A DNA stretch of 64,000 nt, taken from contig BSYO01000009.1 of NCBI GenBank assembly GCA_033239525.1, positions 16,513,299 to 16,577,298 on the forward strand, in the 5' to 3' direction. A model generated the notes under the pieces. That model saw only the letters and a program-made list of their open reading frames with translations, was not told the origin of the DNA and ran no database searches. Origin of the DNA: Nepenthes gracilis (Eukaryota > Streptophyta > Magnoliopsida > Caryophyllales > Nepenthaceae). The position numbers and the translations under genes were made by a program. Below, in pieces: positions 22,440 to 34,375 of the stretch (the first letter of the stretch is position 1; every line of letters begins with the position of its first letter).

Positions 22440-24400
22440 CACCACTCAAAAGCACAGGGCATTGACACAGGGTACATTCTTGTTGTATCAAAAATTTATA
22501 ACAAACCCAATAGTCTTATCTTTATCAAATCGAAAGGATGCATCAAAATTATAAACATTATAATCTCTACAAATGAGGTCATGGCTGCCGAGAGCCAACC
22601 CAAAGCAAAAGTCTGTACAAGGACAATAGGTCCATCTGATAATTGTCCATCTGATGGCTCTACTCTAACCACTATATAGCCATGCACATTTAATCTTGAA
22701 CTAAATAACTCTCTAAATCTTCTCAATCACCCGACATTTGAAAAAGAGGTGGTGCACAGATTCCTTAATAGATCTGCAAAACATGCAATGACAATGAAGA
22801 CGGAGTAAACATTATTTCTCTAAAGTCCCATGTATATTTCTAATAACTAATTAGAGAAGGGTGTTATTGAGGACCTGCAAACCAAGAAGCCCAAACCACC
22901 TCCAGGTTGGCCAACTGGAATATTCTCTAAGCCAATCTAACATGGAAGAAGCCATTAACATCAAGATCCAAGTAGAAAGTGTCTGCAGAAGAGGGACAAG
23001 GATTATAGGAAGGCCACAGTCTAACAAAGCAACAAATGGATAGGAGAGCAAGATGTGGCCATCTCTACTGGTTATCCAAGATAATAGTGCCAACTTTTAC
23101 ACTACAGTGGATGTCGATATTGAGGTAATATAGTAAGAAAAGGCAATGATGGGAACGCCCAATGGGTGCTAAAAATTGAACTATAAAAAGGTATCATTCT
23201 CATTACCCACAATATGGCATACGAAAGGTTTCAAGAAATCACAAAGTTTCATAATTTTGCAAAAATTTCAAGGGGCCAACCGGGATATCTTAATGATCCA
23301 AATACATCTATTCTTAATGCAGCGATGCCTAACACAATTCACCAAAATCGAGTTGCCACGCCCAACTAACAAGCACCATAAATACTTGGCAAGGAGAGCT
23401 TTGCTCAAACAATAAAGTTCTTGAGGCCAAGATCACCTTGCTTTTTGGACATGCAAACCTTGTCTCACACAATCTTGACAAAGTGTTTCCCAAAGCTAGG
23501 GCTATGTCAGAGGAATCTCCTAAGGATGCAATCATTCTTCTTCGAGACAAATTTAGGCAAGATAAAGATAGAAACCCAATAACTTCAAATATTAGTAAGG
23601 ATAGAGGAGATGAGCTAGGATGGACTTCAAAAGAAAGCCAATGGTTTTTTCCAAGACATGGACTTGAAGAGATTCTATCGATAAGATCTTGGCAAATGAT
23701 ATCAACAAGGTAGGACAAGATGTGAGGAATACCCAGATAGCAGACTAGAAGGTTGCCAACTTAAAACTCGGTGATACCCTTGATTATATCAGCGAAATAA
23801 CTATCACAACTACAAATGAAGCATTCACTTTTCTCATATTAGGAACCAACCCAAAGAGATTGGAGAAAATTTGAAGGCACTAATAAAGGAAGGCCACAAA
23901 CTCCCGATCAGTCATACAAAAGAGGAAGATGTTGTCTACGAAAGCAAGCATAGTAATCTTAGAATATTTACATTTCTAGTAATACGAGAAACCAGGATTA
24001 CTAGTGGTTTTGACCTTAATGACACTAAGAAGAGCATCCATGTAAAGGAAAAAGAGGTAGGGTGACATAGGGTCACCCTTGTGGAGCCCCCTACTAACTT
24101 TGAAGAAGCTGAAAGATTCCTCATTGATGGAGATAAAGAATATAGGGGATGCTATGCATTCTTTAATCCATCCAACAAAAATAGCCAGGAATCCCATCAA
24201 TTTCAACAAATCAATCACAAAATCCCATTTCACCAAGTTAAAGACTTTCATAATATCAAAGGAAACCTAAAAAGTGGTTTGAATAAAGGAATCCAATGGA
24301 GATGAGTTTCAGTACCCTAGACCTTTCAAAGCATATCTGTTAGGGCCAACAATCTCATAACTAAAGGTTGCAAGGTAGAGAGTGTTCACTTGACAAGAAT
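22440..24400 (-). pseudogene. LINE-F ORF2 remnant: reverse transcriptase and zf-RVT
   Basis: RT is clear at 24251-23976: KVFNLVKWDFVIDLL, FVGWIKECIASP, then RGLHKGDPMSPYLFFLYMDA. Further down, a zf-RVT-like end shows CMFCRSIKESVHHLFFKC at about 22740-22790. ORF1 sequence ends near 24570, so the endonuclease and the first part of RT, normally over 1 kb, are absent. This points to an internal deletion that joined ORF1 to RT. Open frames on the plus strand across this region are shadows. Confidence 0.75.
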
Positions 24401-24569
24401 ACAAGCATTTGCAACTACACCACATGAGACGGTGTCAAGGTCATGGGGTGATGCCTTGATCATATCAGCAAGGCACAGCAGCTCGAAGGGATTTGATGAG
24501 GAAGTAGCAGCAATGGGCTCTATCCACCTCTCCATAGCAAAAGTGGTAGGGTTGTCCAGTAGAACAACA

Positions 24570-26260
24570 GCCGGTTAAAACTTACTATGTCTCCAACGAT
24601 ATTCAAGGAGTCTACCAATAGGCTTATAAATTTGTTTAAATCTAAGAGGACAAGCTTCGCCCTCAAGACCAAAGCATTTGCAAATAGAGCTATTAGTGGG
24701 TTTTCAAAGATATTCCACATAGATATCCACCATTTTCTTGTATCCCAACAAGGTATTGATTCTAGTAACTAAAGAGATGGACTACGACAATTCAGCATCT
24801 ACCCCAACCTCAACACATATCCGGACAAAACTCCCCCTCTCAAGATTCTCTGTTTGTTTATCCAGATGGATGGGTATGCCCGCAAGCACTAGCAATGTAG
24901 CTTAATCCCTCCACAAATAAAAATTTCAGGGGAACTCCAAAATAGGGACAGTTTCATGTTCCTCTTTGTATAGGTTTATACCAGGTTTCCATTCTTTGAG
25001 AGAAATAGGTTTGGCCATCAATAACAGGGGCCAAAGTCGAGGGCAGATGCCTCTGACATTAGAGAATGTAAAGAAGAACAAGCCGTTGGAATTAACTAGG
25101 CCGCGGGAGAGGACAAATCTCCCCTAGTGCTTGCAGACCACAGCCCTAACAACAGGGAAAGCGAGTTTTTTCCTCTATGAAGTAACTGACAAATGGTTCT
25201 TCCATAGCAATGGCCTTCCTCTTCAAATTGGACGATTTTTTACCATGAGATCACAAGGCGGGAGGAACACGGCCACACAGTGGCCTTCCAGGTAGATGGT
25301 TCCAACGGGAGGCAAGGGCTAGCCCCGTCGTAAGGACTCAATTGGGAAATCGGGGAAACACTCGGACATATGGGCTCCCCTAAAAATTGCCTTCGATAGA
25401 GACAACTCCACCCAGTTCACAAAATTATCACAAGCAGGGTCAACAGGATGAGGAGCATGGGATCTAGCTGGCAGCAGGGGCTCGGACAGTTTATCAGATA
25501 TCGGAGTCTCGACTAGCTTCCGAGAAGCACAAAAGCCGGAGGAGGCTGGAAAAGGGGCAAGCGATTTCCCCGAAAGTCGGGGCTCATCTTCACTACACTC
25601 CAAAGCATAGCAAACAGGGGACTTGGGATTTTGGACAGGGGTAGAAACCTCATCCAATGACTGACTTTCCACCAAGACAACAAGCGAGAGAATCGAAATG
25701 TAGAACGGGGGAAGGGGGTTTACCTTCCTGGCCAAGTACCTTCCGGGTATCAGTAGAGGCCAGGCCAATAGTGGCACATCTGCCCTCAACCTAGTTTATC
25801 ATGCTGAAGTAGTCACTGAATCGACTCACAAGGTGTCAAGCAGGAAGGGCATGGTTCTCAGCAGGACCTTAGAGGATCACGCGAAGTTGTAAGCTACTCT
25901 TGGACCATCGAGAGAAAAATGGCTACCTCAGAGGGAGAGAGCCGCACCGAGAAAGAGGACGGAGAGCCTCACCTCACGCTGAGCATGAAGAAGCTTGGCC
26001 AAGGTCATAGTAATAGTAACCAAATTTAGAGGTTATTCTATCCCTTGAATAGCGGCAACGTGAGATTTAAGGCTTTCCAAGAGAGCTCCATCAATGCTAT
26101 CATTAACAGCCATAGAGTTATTTTAAAGGACAGCAAGGGTCGTCTTCCAATCCCTTTGAACGGCGACGAGGAGATCATGAGGACTCTTCTCAGTCGATAA
26201 ATCAGATGGGGAAACAGCATCGAAGGAGGCGAAAGACCCCCAAGGACAACAGGCATGGCC
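24570..26260 (-). pseudogene. LINE-F ORF1 remnant (DUF4283 and zinc-knuckle region)
   Basis: Near the 5' end, 26220-26040 reads SFASFDAVSPSDLSTEKS and ALLESLKSHVAAIQ. A Ser/Pro-rich linker follows (an open frame of 156 codons at 25789-25319 overlaps it). At about 25160-24780 the DUF4283 signature appears: SNGLFFFTFSNV, MAKPISLKEWKPGINLYKEE, then HLDKQTENLERGSFVRICVE. The knuckle part after that is degraded (SICKCFGLEG at about 24660). ORF1 of plant LINEs is an RNA-binding, gag-like protein. Stops break it. Confidence 0.7.
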
Positions 26261-26291
26261 GCCGCTGCCCCCAGGAGAGAGAGATGCTCAG

Positions 26292-27586
26292 TTATGAATT
26301 GTAGACTGCCATTTCGCTCTATTACATTTATTTGACTAATAGACTAAATGTAATTGAAAAAAAAAACTTTGGTAGTCTTTTTAAACATCTCTATGAGATA
26401 ATATTCACATATGAAAAATAGACTTTAATGAGATTTTCTGTCAGTCCTTCTCTAACTAATTTAATCATCATGTCCTATATTGCACAGCCGGGCATGCCAT
26501 GTGTGTATACTCACATTAACAAATAATAATAATAAGTAAATAAATAAAATATTACTTCTATAATCATTTAAATCTAATACCATCAAACCTTTAGAAATAA
26601 AAATGTATTCATAATAAATTATTTCTAAGTAAAACAAAATGACATTATTTTCAAAAGAAAATTGAAAAGTAATTCTCATTAAATTAAATATAGAAAGTAA
26701 ATTTAGTCATATTTTTAAAATCTAAAATACATTATAGAATAATAGAATGTATCCATCATATAAACTTAGTTTGTAAGTGTCAATTTTAAACATATTCATG
26801 CTATCTCTATTTTCAATTTTATACCTCTACACTTGGCAGAAATTAGACAATATTGCACAAATTTGACTTGATCTCTCATAATTACAACAAATCAAATTGA
26901 TCTTGTCTTTTTCTAGCATATGTTTTTTTTTCTTTTGTTCTTAATAATTCGTTGCTCCTTAAGAGTCGACTCAGAAGCTCCTTATTTAGAAGAGTAATCA
27001 GTTTACTTATCTTTGGACCTAAATGTTTCACATAAGCTTGATAACATAAACACTGAATTGTTGGAATTGATCATTTCCAAGTGCTCAACCTCAAGATCCA
27101 AATGGTATGCCACATCATTAAAAGTTTTGATATTAGACATCAAGTTTTAGTTCATAGTTTCTCAAAAACTTGACAATGGGCGAATTATTACTTGAATCTG
27201 TTGCTTATCAGCGAGAATGTTTCCATCAATCTTATGCTCGCGGATTATAGTCAATGATATTTTTAGATACTGCATCATTAATCGTCCAAAGTACACCTTA
27301 TAAGAGTAAAACTTCATAGTTAATCCAAGAAGTCTAGTGGCAATTAATCTTTCAAGTATTCTACATTGGCTAAATCGTTCGATATTCTCTAAGCTCACCA
27401 GTTAAATAGTCAATTATATTACTTAATATAGTAAAGCGTGCACGACAATCTTTCTTTAACCATTTCTCATAGCTTTTAAGATTTGTAAGATATTATTTGA
27501 TATCACCTGTGTTACAATCAAAGAATTTGACAAGTTTTTCAAAACTTATTCTTCATTCTAGACATATTAGATCTTATGATACCAAA
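26292..27586 (-). pseudogene. Copia-C gag and GAG-pre-integrase
   Basis: The minus strand from about 27540 reads a copia gag (UBN2-type) in pieces: YEKWLKKDCRARFTIL, then LGLTMKFYSYK, QYLKISLTIIREHKIDGNIL with QQIQVIIRPL, then NIKTFNDVAYHLDLEVEHLE (27060-27400). A GAG-pre-integrase motif follows near 26500 (TWHARLCNIGHD, then KLVREGLTENLIKV) and continues to ERNGSLQFIT at 26295, where LINE-F is inserted. Zinc knuckle and protease are too degraded to place. Confidence 0.8.
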
Positions 27587-27920
27587 TGTCATAGTTGTAC
27601 TACTCAATATCTCTTCCTTGCTTAAATCCACGTTTATATTTTCAAAGCCATATCACTACAAATAATTGTATGTAAGAGATATTATTTTCCACGCATGTCT
27701 AGTAATTTTCCATATTTATATAATTCAAAGAGAAATAATTGAGACATATTGTAAGATTAAAAATTTGCTAGGCTTTTCATTAAATATTCATATGATACAA
27801 GAAGAAGAGAAGCTGATGCTGATATTATTATAAAGTTGTTGATGTTCATGATGTTTTGTTTCATGTTATTTTCTCTATTCTCGGGTGTTACTATTCTATT
27901 AATATTCATGTCATTGTTCC
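27587..27920 (-). repeat. Candidate 5' LTR of Copia-C, first part
   Basis: The sequence starts TGTCATAG directly after the PBS complement (ACCAAA at 27581). Joined to 32407-32500 and 33578-33636 it gives about 487 bp ending TATGACAACA, so the ends are inverted (TGTCATA...TATGACA). No second LTR exists to confirm it. Confidence 0.5.
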
Positions 27921-29036
27921 TGAAAAAAATTATACGTCCCAAAACATATAAAATTTTTGACCCCTTAATAACTTTTCAAAAATAGTACAAATATAATTAT
28001 TTAATACACATAAAGAATATTTAAATTTAGATTACATAAGTAATATGAGTATATAAATGAATGCAATAACAAATAATAATGAAGGAATAATTTTTTGTGA
28101 CGAAAAAAATTTTGATAATCACGGCTATCGAAAAAATCCTCCGAATTTCAACAGTCAGAGAAGATATACATTATGAAAATCAACTTACAAACCGGATGGT
28201 AACGACGCGTTAATCTAACAGACTTACTCCCATCTTGAGATCCATACCAAGGAACTCCTTGGATTTGCTCATGATAACGGAATCAGACGCCTTCCAATCT
28301 TCACGTAAATCTTCCCTCTCAAACCACTTGAATTGCCGAACACCACTGGAGCCCAATGTCCACGCCACCGATATCACCACAAAAGTTAACAAGTAGAAAG
28401 AAGTATAAAGGTGAAAGCACGATATTGAGAAAAATTTTGTCAATAAAGTACAATTGTTTGTGAGTAGTTTTCTCCAAAAATAGAGCACAAGTACACTAGG
28501 TTTTTCAAGAGAAAAAGCTCCTCAAAAGTCTGCCAAAATGGTTAGAATTCAAGACATAAGACATATATATAGAGAGCATAAATGGTTCAAAAAATAAAAA
28601 AGCCATTAAAAACAAAAAGGTCGCACCGCTCAAGCCCGCGGCGAGCACATGCTAGGGTTTAAGTGATTCCGTGCCATGGCGCTCGAACATGGATTAGGTG
28701 CTCATCGAGCACACCGGTTCTAGAAAACATGCCTGGGGGTCGCCTCGGGCAATCATCGAGCACCCGGTTCTAGAAAACACACCCGGATGATGTCTCGAGC
28801 GCCCGGTTCTAGAAAGCGCGCCTTAATAGCGCCTCAGGTGCCCCTCCCAAGAGGGTGCGGAACAAGCGACAAGAAAGAGTGAAAGCTAAATATGTGTCGA
28901 TGACAGCCTTTGGGCACTAAAACTGATGAAGATCTTCCGGCCGATATATAGTTGCAGATATCGAACGCATCGATAAGAGACCAAATAACCAACCTGACAC
29001 AGTCACGGAATTCATCAACTCAAAATATGACTAACA
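27921..29036 (-). repeat. 3' LTR of Copia-G (left)
   Basis: 1116 bp, TGAAAAAAAT...TGACTAACA. It contains about 40-50-bp repeats with the core CCCGGTTCTAGAAAAC at 28713-28820. Confidence 0.88.
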
Positions 29037-29629
29037 ATCTCTCCCTTTAGTAATTTTGTGATAAAAATTCATACAAAAAATAAAAAAATACAGGAAAATT
29101 ATGGGTTTAAATACCACTGAAATAGAACCCGTGTATATAAAAATTGACTCATAAGTACATAAAAAATTGACTCAATGTTACATTCGACACTACATATGGA
29201 AATATAAGAAAAAGAATGGAAGATGCCAAGCCTGCTGGCAGAGGAGAACGGAGAACTGCTAGTCCTGGACAACCATGGTTAGTATAGATATTGATAATAG
29301 TAGTAATATAATAGCAAAAGATAAACAGAAGAAATCATACACGGGAATAAATAACCATAAAATAAAACTCCCCCTATACCCTCCCCCTATCTCCCCTTAC
29401 ATCTCATAACAACATCTTCCTATAAGGAAGAGATCGATGATATTATCTCCCCATTTTTATCACGAATGACCAAAGGGTAATGAAACTCACTCTTTTTAAT
29501 TGAAAGTTTCTTACCACAATTTATAGTGTTACTTAAATTCATCACTTGATTATTTAGAAGTTTGATGCGGTAAATAAGATGCTCCATCTTTGAGTTTTTT
29601 TTAACTTATTTTGACACAATGTTACAGGA

Positions 29630-31300
29630 TAGTAGAGGCAAACATGGCCAATAATGCCACACCCATGACATGTTAGGACGAATGTAGTATTGTTGTCAAT
29701 ATCATACCTTTGTTTGACAACGGTTTGAGACTTGACCAAAAGTTCTGGAAAAACTCTTGACGATTGATCAATACAGGCAGCCGATGTGTGACTTTGTCTT
29801 GGGATGAACGTGGGTCGGAATAAATACAATTCTAGATTTAACATTGGCCTTTAATGAATTTTTTGAATAACCCAACCCGATTTTATTACCTCTAATTTTT
29901 TTCAAATTGAGTATATGGTCCCATTGTTTTGACACATTTGAAAATTGTTTCAAATCATTGCAAGTAGCCTCAAGATCAAATTCAAAAGTTGTGATTTTTT
30001 CAAAAAAAAAAAAAAAGTGCTTTTCAATTTCTCAACTTCTTAAACTTTTATATCAAATTCGGATTTAAGAGCTAATTTTTTATTTTTTTTTAATTTTGTC
30101 AATTTAGACTTTAACGACACATTAGTTTTCTTAATCTAGATGTATTTCTTAAACAATTTATCATAAACATCATGAAGGTTCATACAATTCAATTTCTGAC
30201 TCATTCTTAGAGTAATTAGATATATTAATATTTTTTTCTAAACGTTTATTAGTTCTACACATCGAGGTCATAAAAGTCATGTACTTGACAAGGGCTACTT
30301 CAGTGTATCTTTCAACAACTTCTTCTTTGTCATCGCTCAAGGTCACATTAACTTTAAGACTTGACCTTATTAGCGCTCAAGATTAGGACATTCAGTACGA
30401 TAATAGCCAAAACTTTTACACTCGTGACATTAAACTCCTTGGGTATTTTTCGATTTTGATTCTTTAATTTTACATCGATCTTTCTTACCAAATTATAGTA
30501 ATTTTTTAAATTCACATTTGATTTGTCAAATGAATATTTATTTTTCTTCAAGAATTTTTTAAAAGTTCTTACAAATAAGATAAAATTTTCATCGCTATTC
30601 GACTCCTTATCAGAATTACGGTCTCTATCTTCCCTAACAAACTTTAAAGCAATTGATTTATTCTCCATTAACTGAAAAAATGTATTCATAAGTTTGGAGA
30701 GATCCTACAAATTCTTCGATTTTTATTTTATCAAGATCTTTACTTTCTTCGATAGCGGTGACTTTAGGTCAAAAGTATTCATGAAGCGATCTAAGAATTT
30801 TTCTAGTAATTTTATTTTAGAAATTCGTTCTCCTAAATTAAAAGTAGAGTTCATAATATCGTTTAATTGAGTATGTAATTCATCGAACGTTTCATCATCT
30901 TTCATACGGATGTCTTCAAATCTAGTAGTAAGCATTTATAATTTTAAATTTTTTACTAACTTTGTTCCTTCGTGGGTAATCTCAAGGATGTCCCACATAT
31001 TTTTAGAGGTCTCGTAAATAGATATACGTTTAAACTCTTCGGGGATACAGCCATAAAAATAGCGTGTAACCCCTTACTATTCCAATTGCATAAATCAAGT
31101 TCTTCTTTTGTCCATAAGGATAGAGCTTTTGGTTCATCACTGGTGGTACTTTTGGATATAGTCCACCCAATTTGGGTGCTAGCCCATATGCGCTCATCCA
31201 TCGATTTGAGAAAAGCTCTCATCCGAACCTTCCAATAAGTATAATTACTCCCATCAAATAATAGAGGAATGGACAGGGATCCACTTATATACATATAGAT
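29630..31300 (-). pseudogene. Copia-G gag with two zinc knuckles
   Basis: From about 31300 downward: SLSIPLLFDGSNYTYWKVRM, RAFLKSMDERIW, NWNSKGLHAIFMAVSPKSLN, then (30935-30760) LTTRFEDIRMKDDETFDELH and DIMNSTFNLGERIS. The next block (30689-30440) has charged SDKESNSDENFILFVRTFK and a basic tail. The first knuckle, about 30400, reads CHECKSFGYYRTEC (His replaced by Tyr). After a charged spacer with stops, a second knuckle CHGCGIIGHVCLYY lies at about 29665. Frameshifts and stops break it. This is a copia gag normally followed by protease and integrase, which are absent here. Confidence 0.82.
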
Positions 31301-31337
31301 CGGGGGTTGCGAATCAAAATAAGTCTCTGATACCAAT

Positions 31338-32401
31338 TGAAAAGAACTATATATCCCAAAACACACAAAAGTTTTGACGCCTCTATAATTTTTCAAAAAC
31401 ACTACAAATATAACTATCTAATACACGTAAAGAATATTTAAATCTAGATGATATAAATAATATGAGTATATAAATGAAGGTGATAATAAATAACAATAAA
31501 GGAATAATTTTTTGTGACAAAGGAAACCTCGATAACCACGGCTATTAAGAAAAATCCTCCAGATTTCAATGGTTAGGAAAAATATGCACTATGAGAATCA
31601 ACTAACAAATCAGGTGATGACGATGCGTTAACCTAGCTGACTTACTCCCATCTTGTGATCCCTATCAAGGAACTCCTTAGATTTGCCCACGGTAACGAAA
31701 CCGGACGTCTTCCGATTTTCACATCAATCTTTCCTCTCGAATCATTTGAATTGTCAAACAGCACAGAGCCCAATATCCACGCCACCGACGTTGCCACAAA
31801 GGTTAACAGGTGAAAAAATGTGTAAAGATGAAAGCACGATATGAAAAGAAAACTTTATCAATGAAGCAAAATCATTGGTGAGTAATTTTCTCCAGAAATG
31901 GAGCAAAGTACACTAGATTTTTCAAGAGAAAAAGCTCCTCAAAAGTCTACAAGAATGGTTATGATTCAAGACGTAAGATATATATATATATATATAGCCT
32001 AAATGGTTCAAAAAATAAAAGAGCGATTAGGAACAAAAATGCTACATTGCTCGAGAGTGGATTGGGCGCTCATCAAGCGCACTCGTTTTGGAAAACGCGT
32101 CTAAGTGGCCCCTCGGGAGATCATTGAGCGCCCGATTTTAGAAAATGCACCCGGATGGCGCGATGAGCGCCCGGTTCTGGAAGGCGTGCCTCATGCACCC
32201 ATCGGGCACCCCTCCTAGGATGGTGTAGAACAAGCGATAGAAAGCGTGAAAGCTAAGTATGTGTCGATGACGGCCTTCGAGCATGAAACTAATAAAAATC
32301 TTCCAGCCGATATATATTGCAGATACCAAACGCGCCGACGAGAGACCAAATAATCAACCTGACACAGTCACAGAATATACTAACTCAAAATACAACTAAC
32401 A
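31338..32401 (-). repeat. 5' LTR of Copia-G (right)
   Basis: 1064 bp, TGAAAAGAAC...CAACTAACA, homologous to 27921-29036 and, more distantly, to LTR-H. Confidence 0.88.
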
Positions 32402-32406
32402 GTTCC

Positions 32407-32500
32407 ATTGGGTGCAGCTACACATGTAAGATATTTCTCATATATGAGCTCATACACATGTGCTTCTACTCACACACACACTCTATGATTGGTTATATGT
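32407..32500 (-). repeat. Candidate 5' LTR of Copia-C, middle part
   Basis: 94 bases between the right ends of Copia-G and LTR-H, continuing the piece at 27587-27920 after removal of Copia-G. Confidence 0.45.
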
Positions 32501-33572
32501 TGAAAAGAACTATTTGTTTCAATTCACGTAAGTTTTGACCCTTTTTCAAAAGTTGTGAAAGTAAAGAGATACAAATATACAATATACATGAAGTATATTT
32601 GTGTGCAGATCAATTAACCAACATGTAACATACAATTAAAACATAATAGTAAAAAATTTTAATTTTTGTTAACGAAGAAAAACCTTGATAACCATGGTTA
32701 ATTGAGTAAAATCCTCTCGAACTCCACGACTAGGAAAGATATACATTAAGAAAATTAACTTATAGATTGGGTGGTACAAACACGCTATCCTAACCGACTT
32801 ACTCCTATTTTTTGATCCCTACTAAAGAACTCCTTGGATTTACCCACGACAACGAAATCAGACATCTTTCAATCTTCTTTTCAATCTTCCTTCTTATACC
32901 TTCAAAATACCATACACCGCTGGAATTCAATTTTCACGCCACCCACATTACTTATAAGTGTTTTCAAATCAGGAAATAGAGTGTTTAAAACAATTGGAGA
33001 GGAAAAGAAAACTTGAAAATTTAGTACATAGAGTCAATGAAGTTTTCTCTAATTGGCACAATTTTGAGGATCAAAATGTGAGAGAGAGTTAAGAGCAGTC
33101 GTCACAAAAAATGGACAAAAAAAATTTCTAAGGAAAAAAGAAAATGTAGCTATATATAGAGGAGCTTGAAAACTAGGTTAAAAGATAAAGCCATTACCGT
33201 GCTCGAGCTCGAGCTCGAGCGTACCTCAAGTTCAAGCTTCTCTGGGATCAGCATTTGAGCTCGAATCGAGTGTGACTAGAGCTCAATTTATCTAAAATCG
33301 GCGCTCGAACGCGTGTCAAGCATGCCTAGAGTTCTAACGTCTTTGAATCAGGGTTTGAGCACAAGTCAAGCATGCCCTAAACTCTGGCGTCTCTAAAAGC
33401 AATGCTAGAGCATGGGAACCAAATCGTGGATACTGAAAGATGCCGATCTTTGAGTATGAAAGTGCCAACAAATAGCCTTCAAACATGGAGTAATACAAAT
33501 CTTCTAACACAAGAAAGATGCACCCATTAACAACCACTAATGGTCATAGAATATGCCAAAAGACGCCTAACA
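32501..33572 (-). mobile_element. LTR-H: solo LTR of the Copia-G family
   Basis: 1072 bp starting TGAAAAGAAC and ending GCCTAACA, with a perfect TATGT duplication (32496-32500, 33573-33577). It shares long blocks with the Copia-G LTRs (for example the AAAGAACTCCTTGGATTT region) but is more diverged. It contains CTCGAGCTCGAGCTCGAGCG near 33200. No internal sequence remains. Confidence 0.85.
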
Positions 33573-33577
33573 TATGT

Positions 33578-33636
33578 GGACAACTGCACTAATTTCCTAA
33601 TTTTGAATGTGCAACCGACTTCAACTTATGACAACA
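33578..33636 (-). repeat. Candidate 5' LTR of Copia-C, last part
   Basis: 59 bases ending TATGACAACA, the inverted partner of TGTCATAG at 27587. Confidence 0.4.
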
Positions 33637-33993
33637 GTCGAAGAGGATGTCTTGTGGCTGTATATGCTTCTGCTTATTATCCTTGGGTTTCTTATTAATG
33701 AGTTCTCAATCCTTAAGTCTTGATTTACATAAAGATAATTGGTTAAATTGACTATCACAGGGATCATCTTCATCACGTATTAAATTCTAAATCAGCAAAG
33801 GCCAATGCAGTTAGTTTGCATTAGTTTAGTGGCTCAGATTTAGTTTAATTGAATGGTTTAGATTAATTGTATAGTTTGTATATATTAATTCTCAATCATT
33901 CGTATATGTACAAAAATTTATTCCGGAATAAAAAGAGAACATGGTCCTCCCATAATTCTTATTCTACAAACATTAGATTCACAAAATTTTGAT

Positions 33994-34295
33994 ATGGCAT
34001 TAGAGAACAGATTTAACCTACGATTCTCATACTATTTTTTCCATGGAAAAAACAAGAATAGCCTTATTACCAAAAGTGTCAATTGGATCAAGAACTTTCT
34101 TGTAAGCATTGCTCTTAATGTTGAGAATTATCATTCTTGGGCAAAACTTATAACAAGAACACTGCATATTCAAAGAGAACTTGGATTCATTTATAACCGT
34201 TTACCTCAACCAGAAAATAGAAATGATCCTTTATACGAATCCTAGGAGGAATGCAATGATATTGTTGTTACTTGGCTATAAAATATGATGTCTCC
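33994..34295 (+). pseudogene. Copia-I gag, N-terminal part
   Basis: The reading gives VALNVENYHSWAKLITRTLH and GFIYNRLPQPENRNDPLYES, then after a stop EECNDIVVTWL, the N-terminal domain of copia gag (usually LNGxNYxxWSRxM). It is interrupted by LTR-J exactly after NMMS; the next part resumes at 37007. Confidence 0.82.
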
Positions 34296-34375
34296 TGTAA
34301 CGGCCCAGATTCTAAATCATAGAAAGTCCCAGTCATTAAATTAATATAATGTTGGAGTAAAAGAAAGCTTATCCA

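Larger units (their letters stand above)
22368..26291 (-). mobile_element. LINE-F: plant L1-type LINE with internal deletion
   Basis: A minus-strand LINE lies exactly between the Copia-C GAG-pre-integrase and integrase blocks. It carries ORF1 with a DUF4283-type domain and part of ORF2 (RT and zf-RVT). Degenerate copies of TACAAT..AT..AC flank it (near 26292-26306 and 22352-22367), as expected for a LINE target duplication. No poly-A remains at its 3' end. Boundaries are good to about 10-20 bases. Confidence 0.72.
27921..32401 (-). mobile_element. Copia-G: non-autonomous, gag-only copia element
   Basis: LTRs at 27921-29036 and 31338-32401 flank 2.3 kb of internal DNA on the minus strand, with a perfect 5-bp duplication GTTCC (27916-27920, 32402-32406). 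PBS is TTGGTATCAGAG (complement at about 31325-31336). A polypurine tract, CTAAAGGGAGAGAT on the minus strand, is the complement of 29037-29050. Only gag is encoded; no protease, integrase, RT or RNase H can be found. That fits a gag-carrying non-autonomous element that relies on a relative for pol. Confidence 0.88.
15838..33636 (-). mobile_element. Copia-C: Ty1-copia element split by four insertions
   Basis: A minus-strand copia reads 27586 to 15838 once LINE-F (22368-26291) and LTR-D (17327-21460) are removed: gag, GAG-pre-integrase, integrase, RT, RNase H. Its PBS (TTTGGTATCA, plus-strand complement at about 27577-27586) adjoins a candidate 5' LTR that is split by Copia-G and LTR-H. No 3' LTR is recognised. 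Net internal length is about 3.7 kb, somewhat short of an intact copia element. Confidence 0.8.

Noticed and set aside
23438..24305. Several plus-strand frames of 60-90 codons
   Set aside because: They are antisense shadows of the LINE-F reverse transcriptase.
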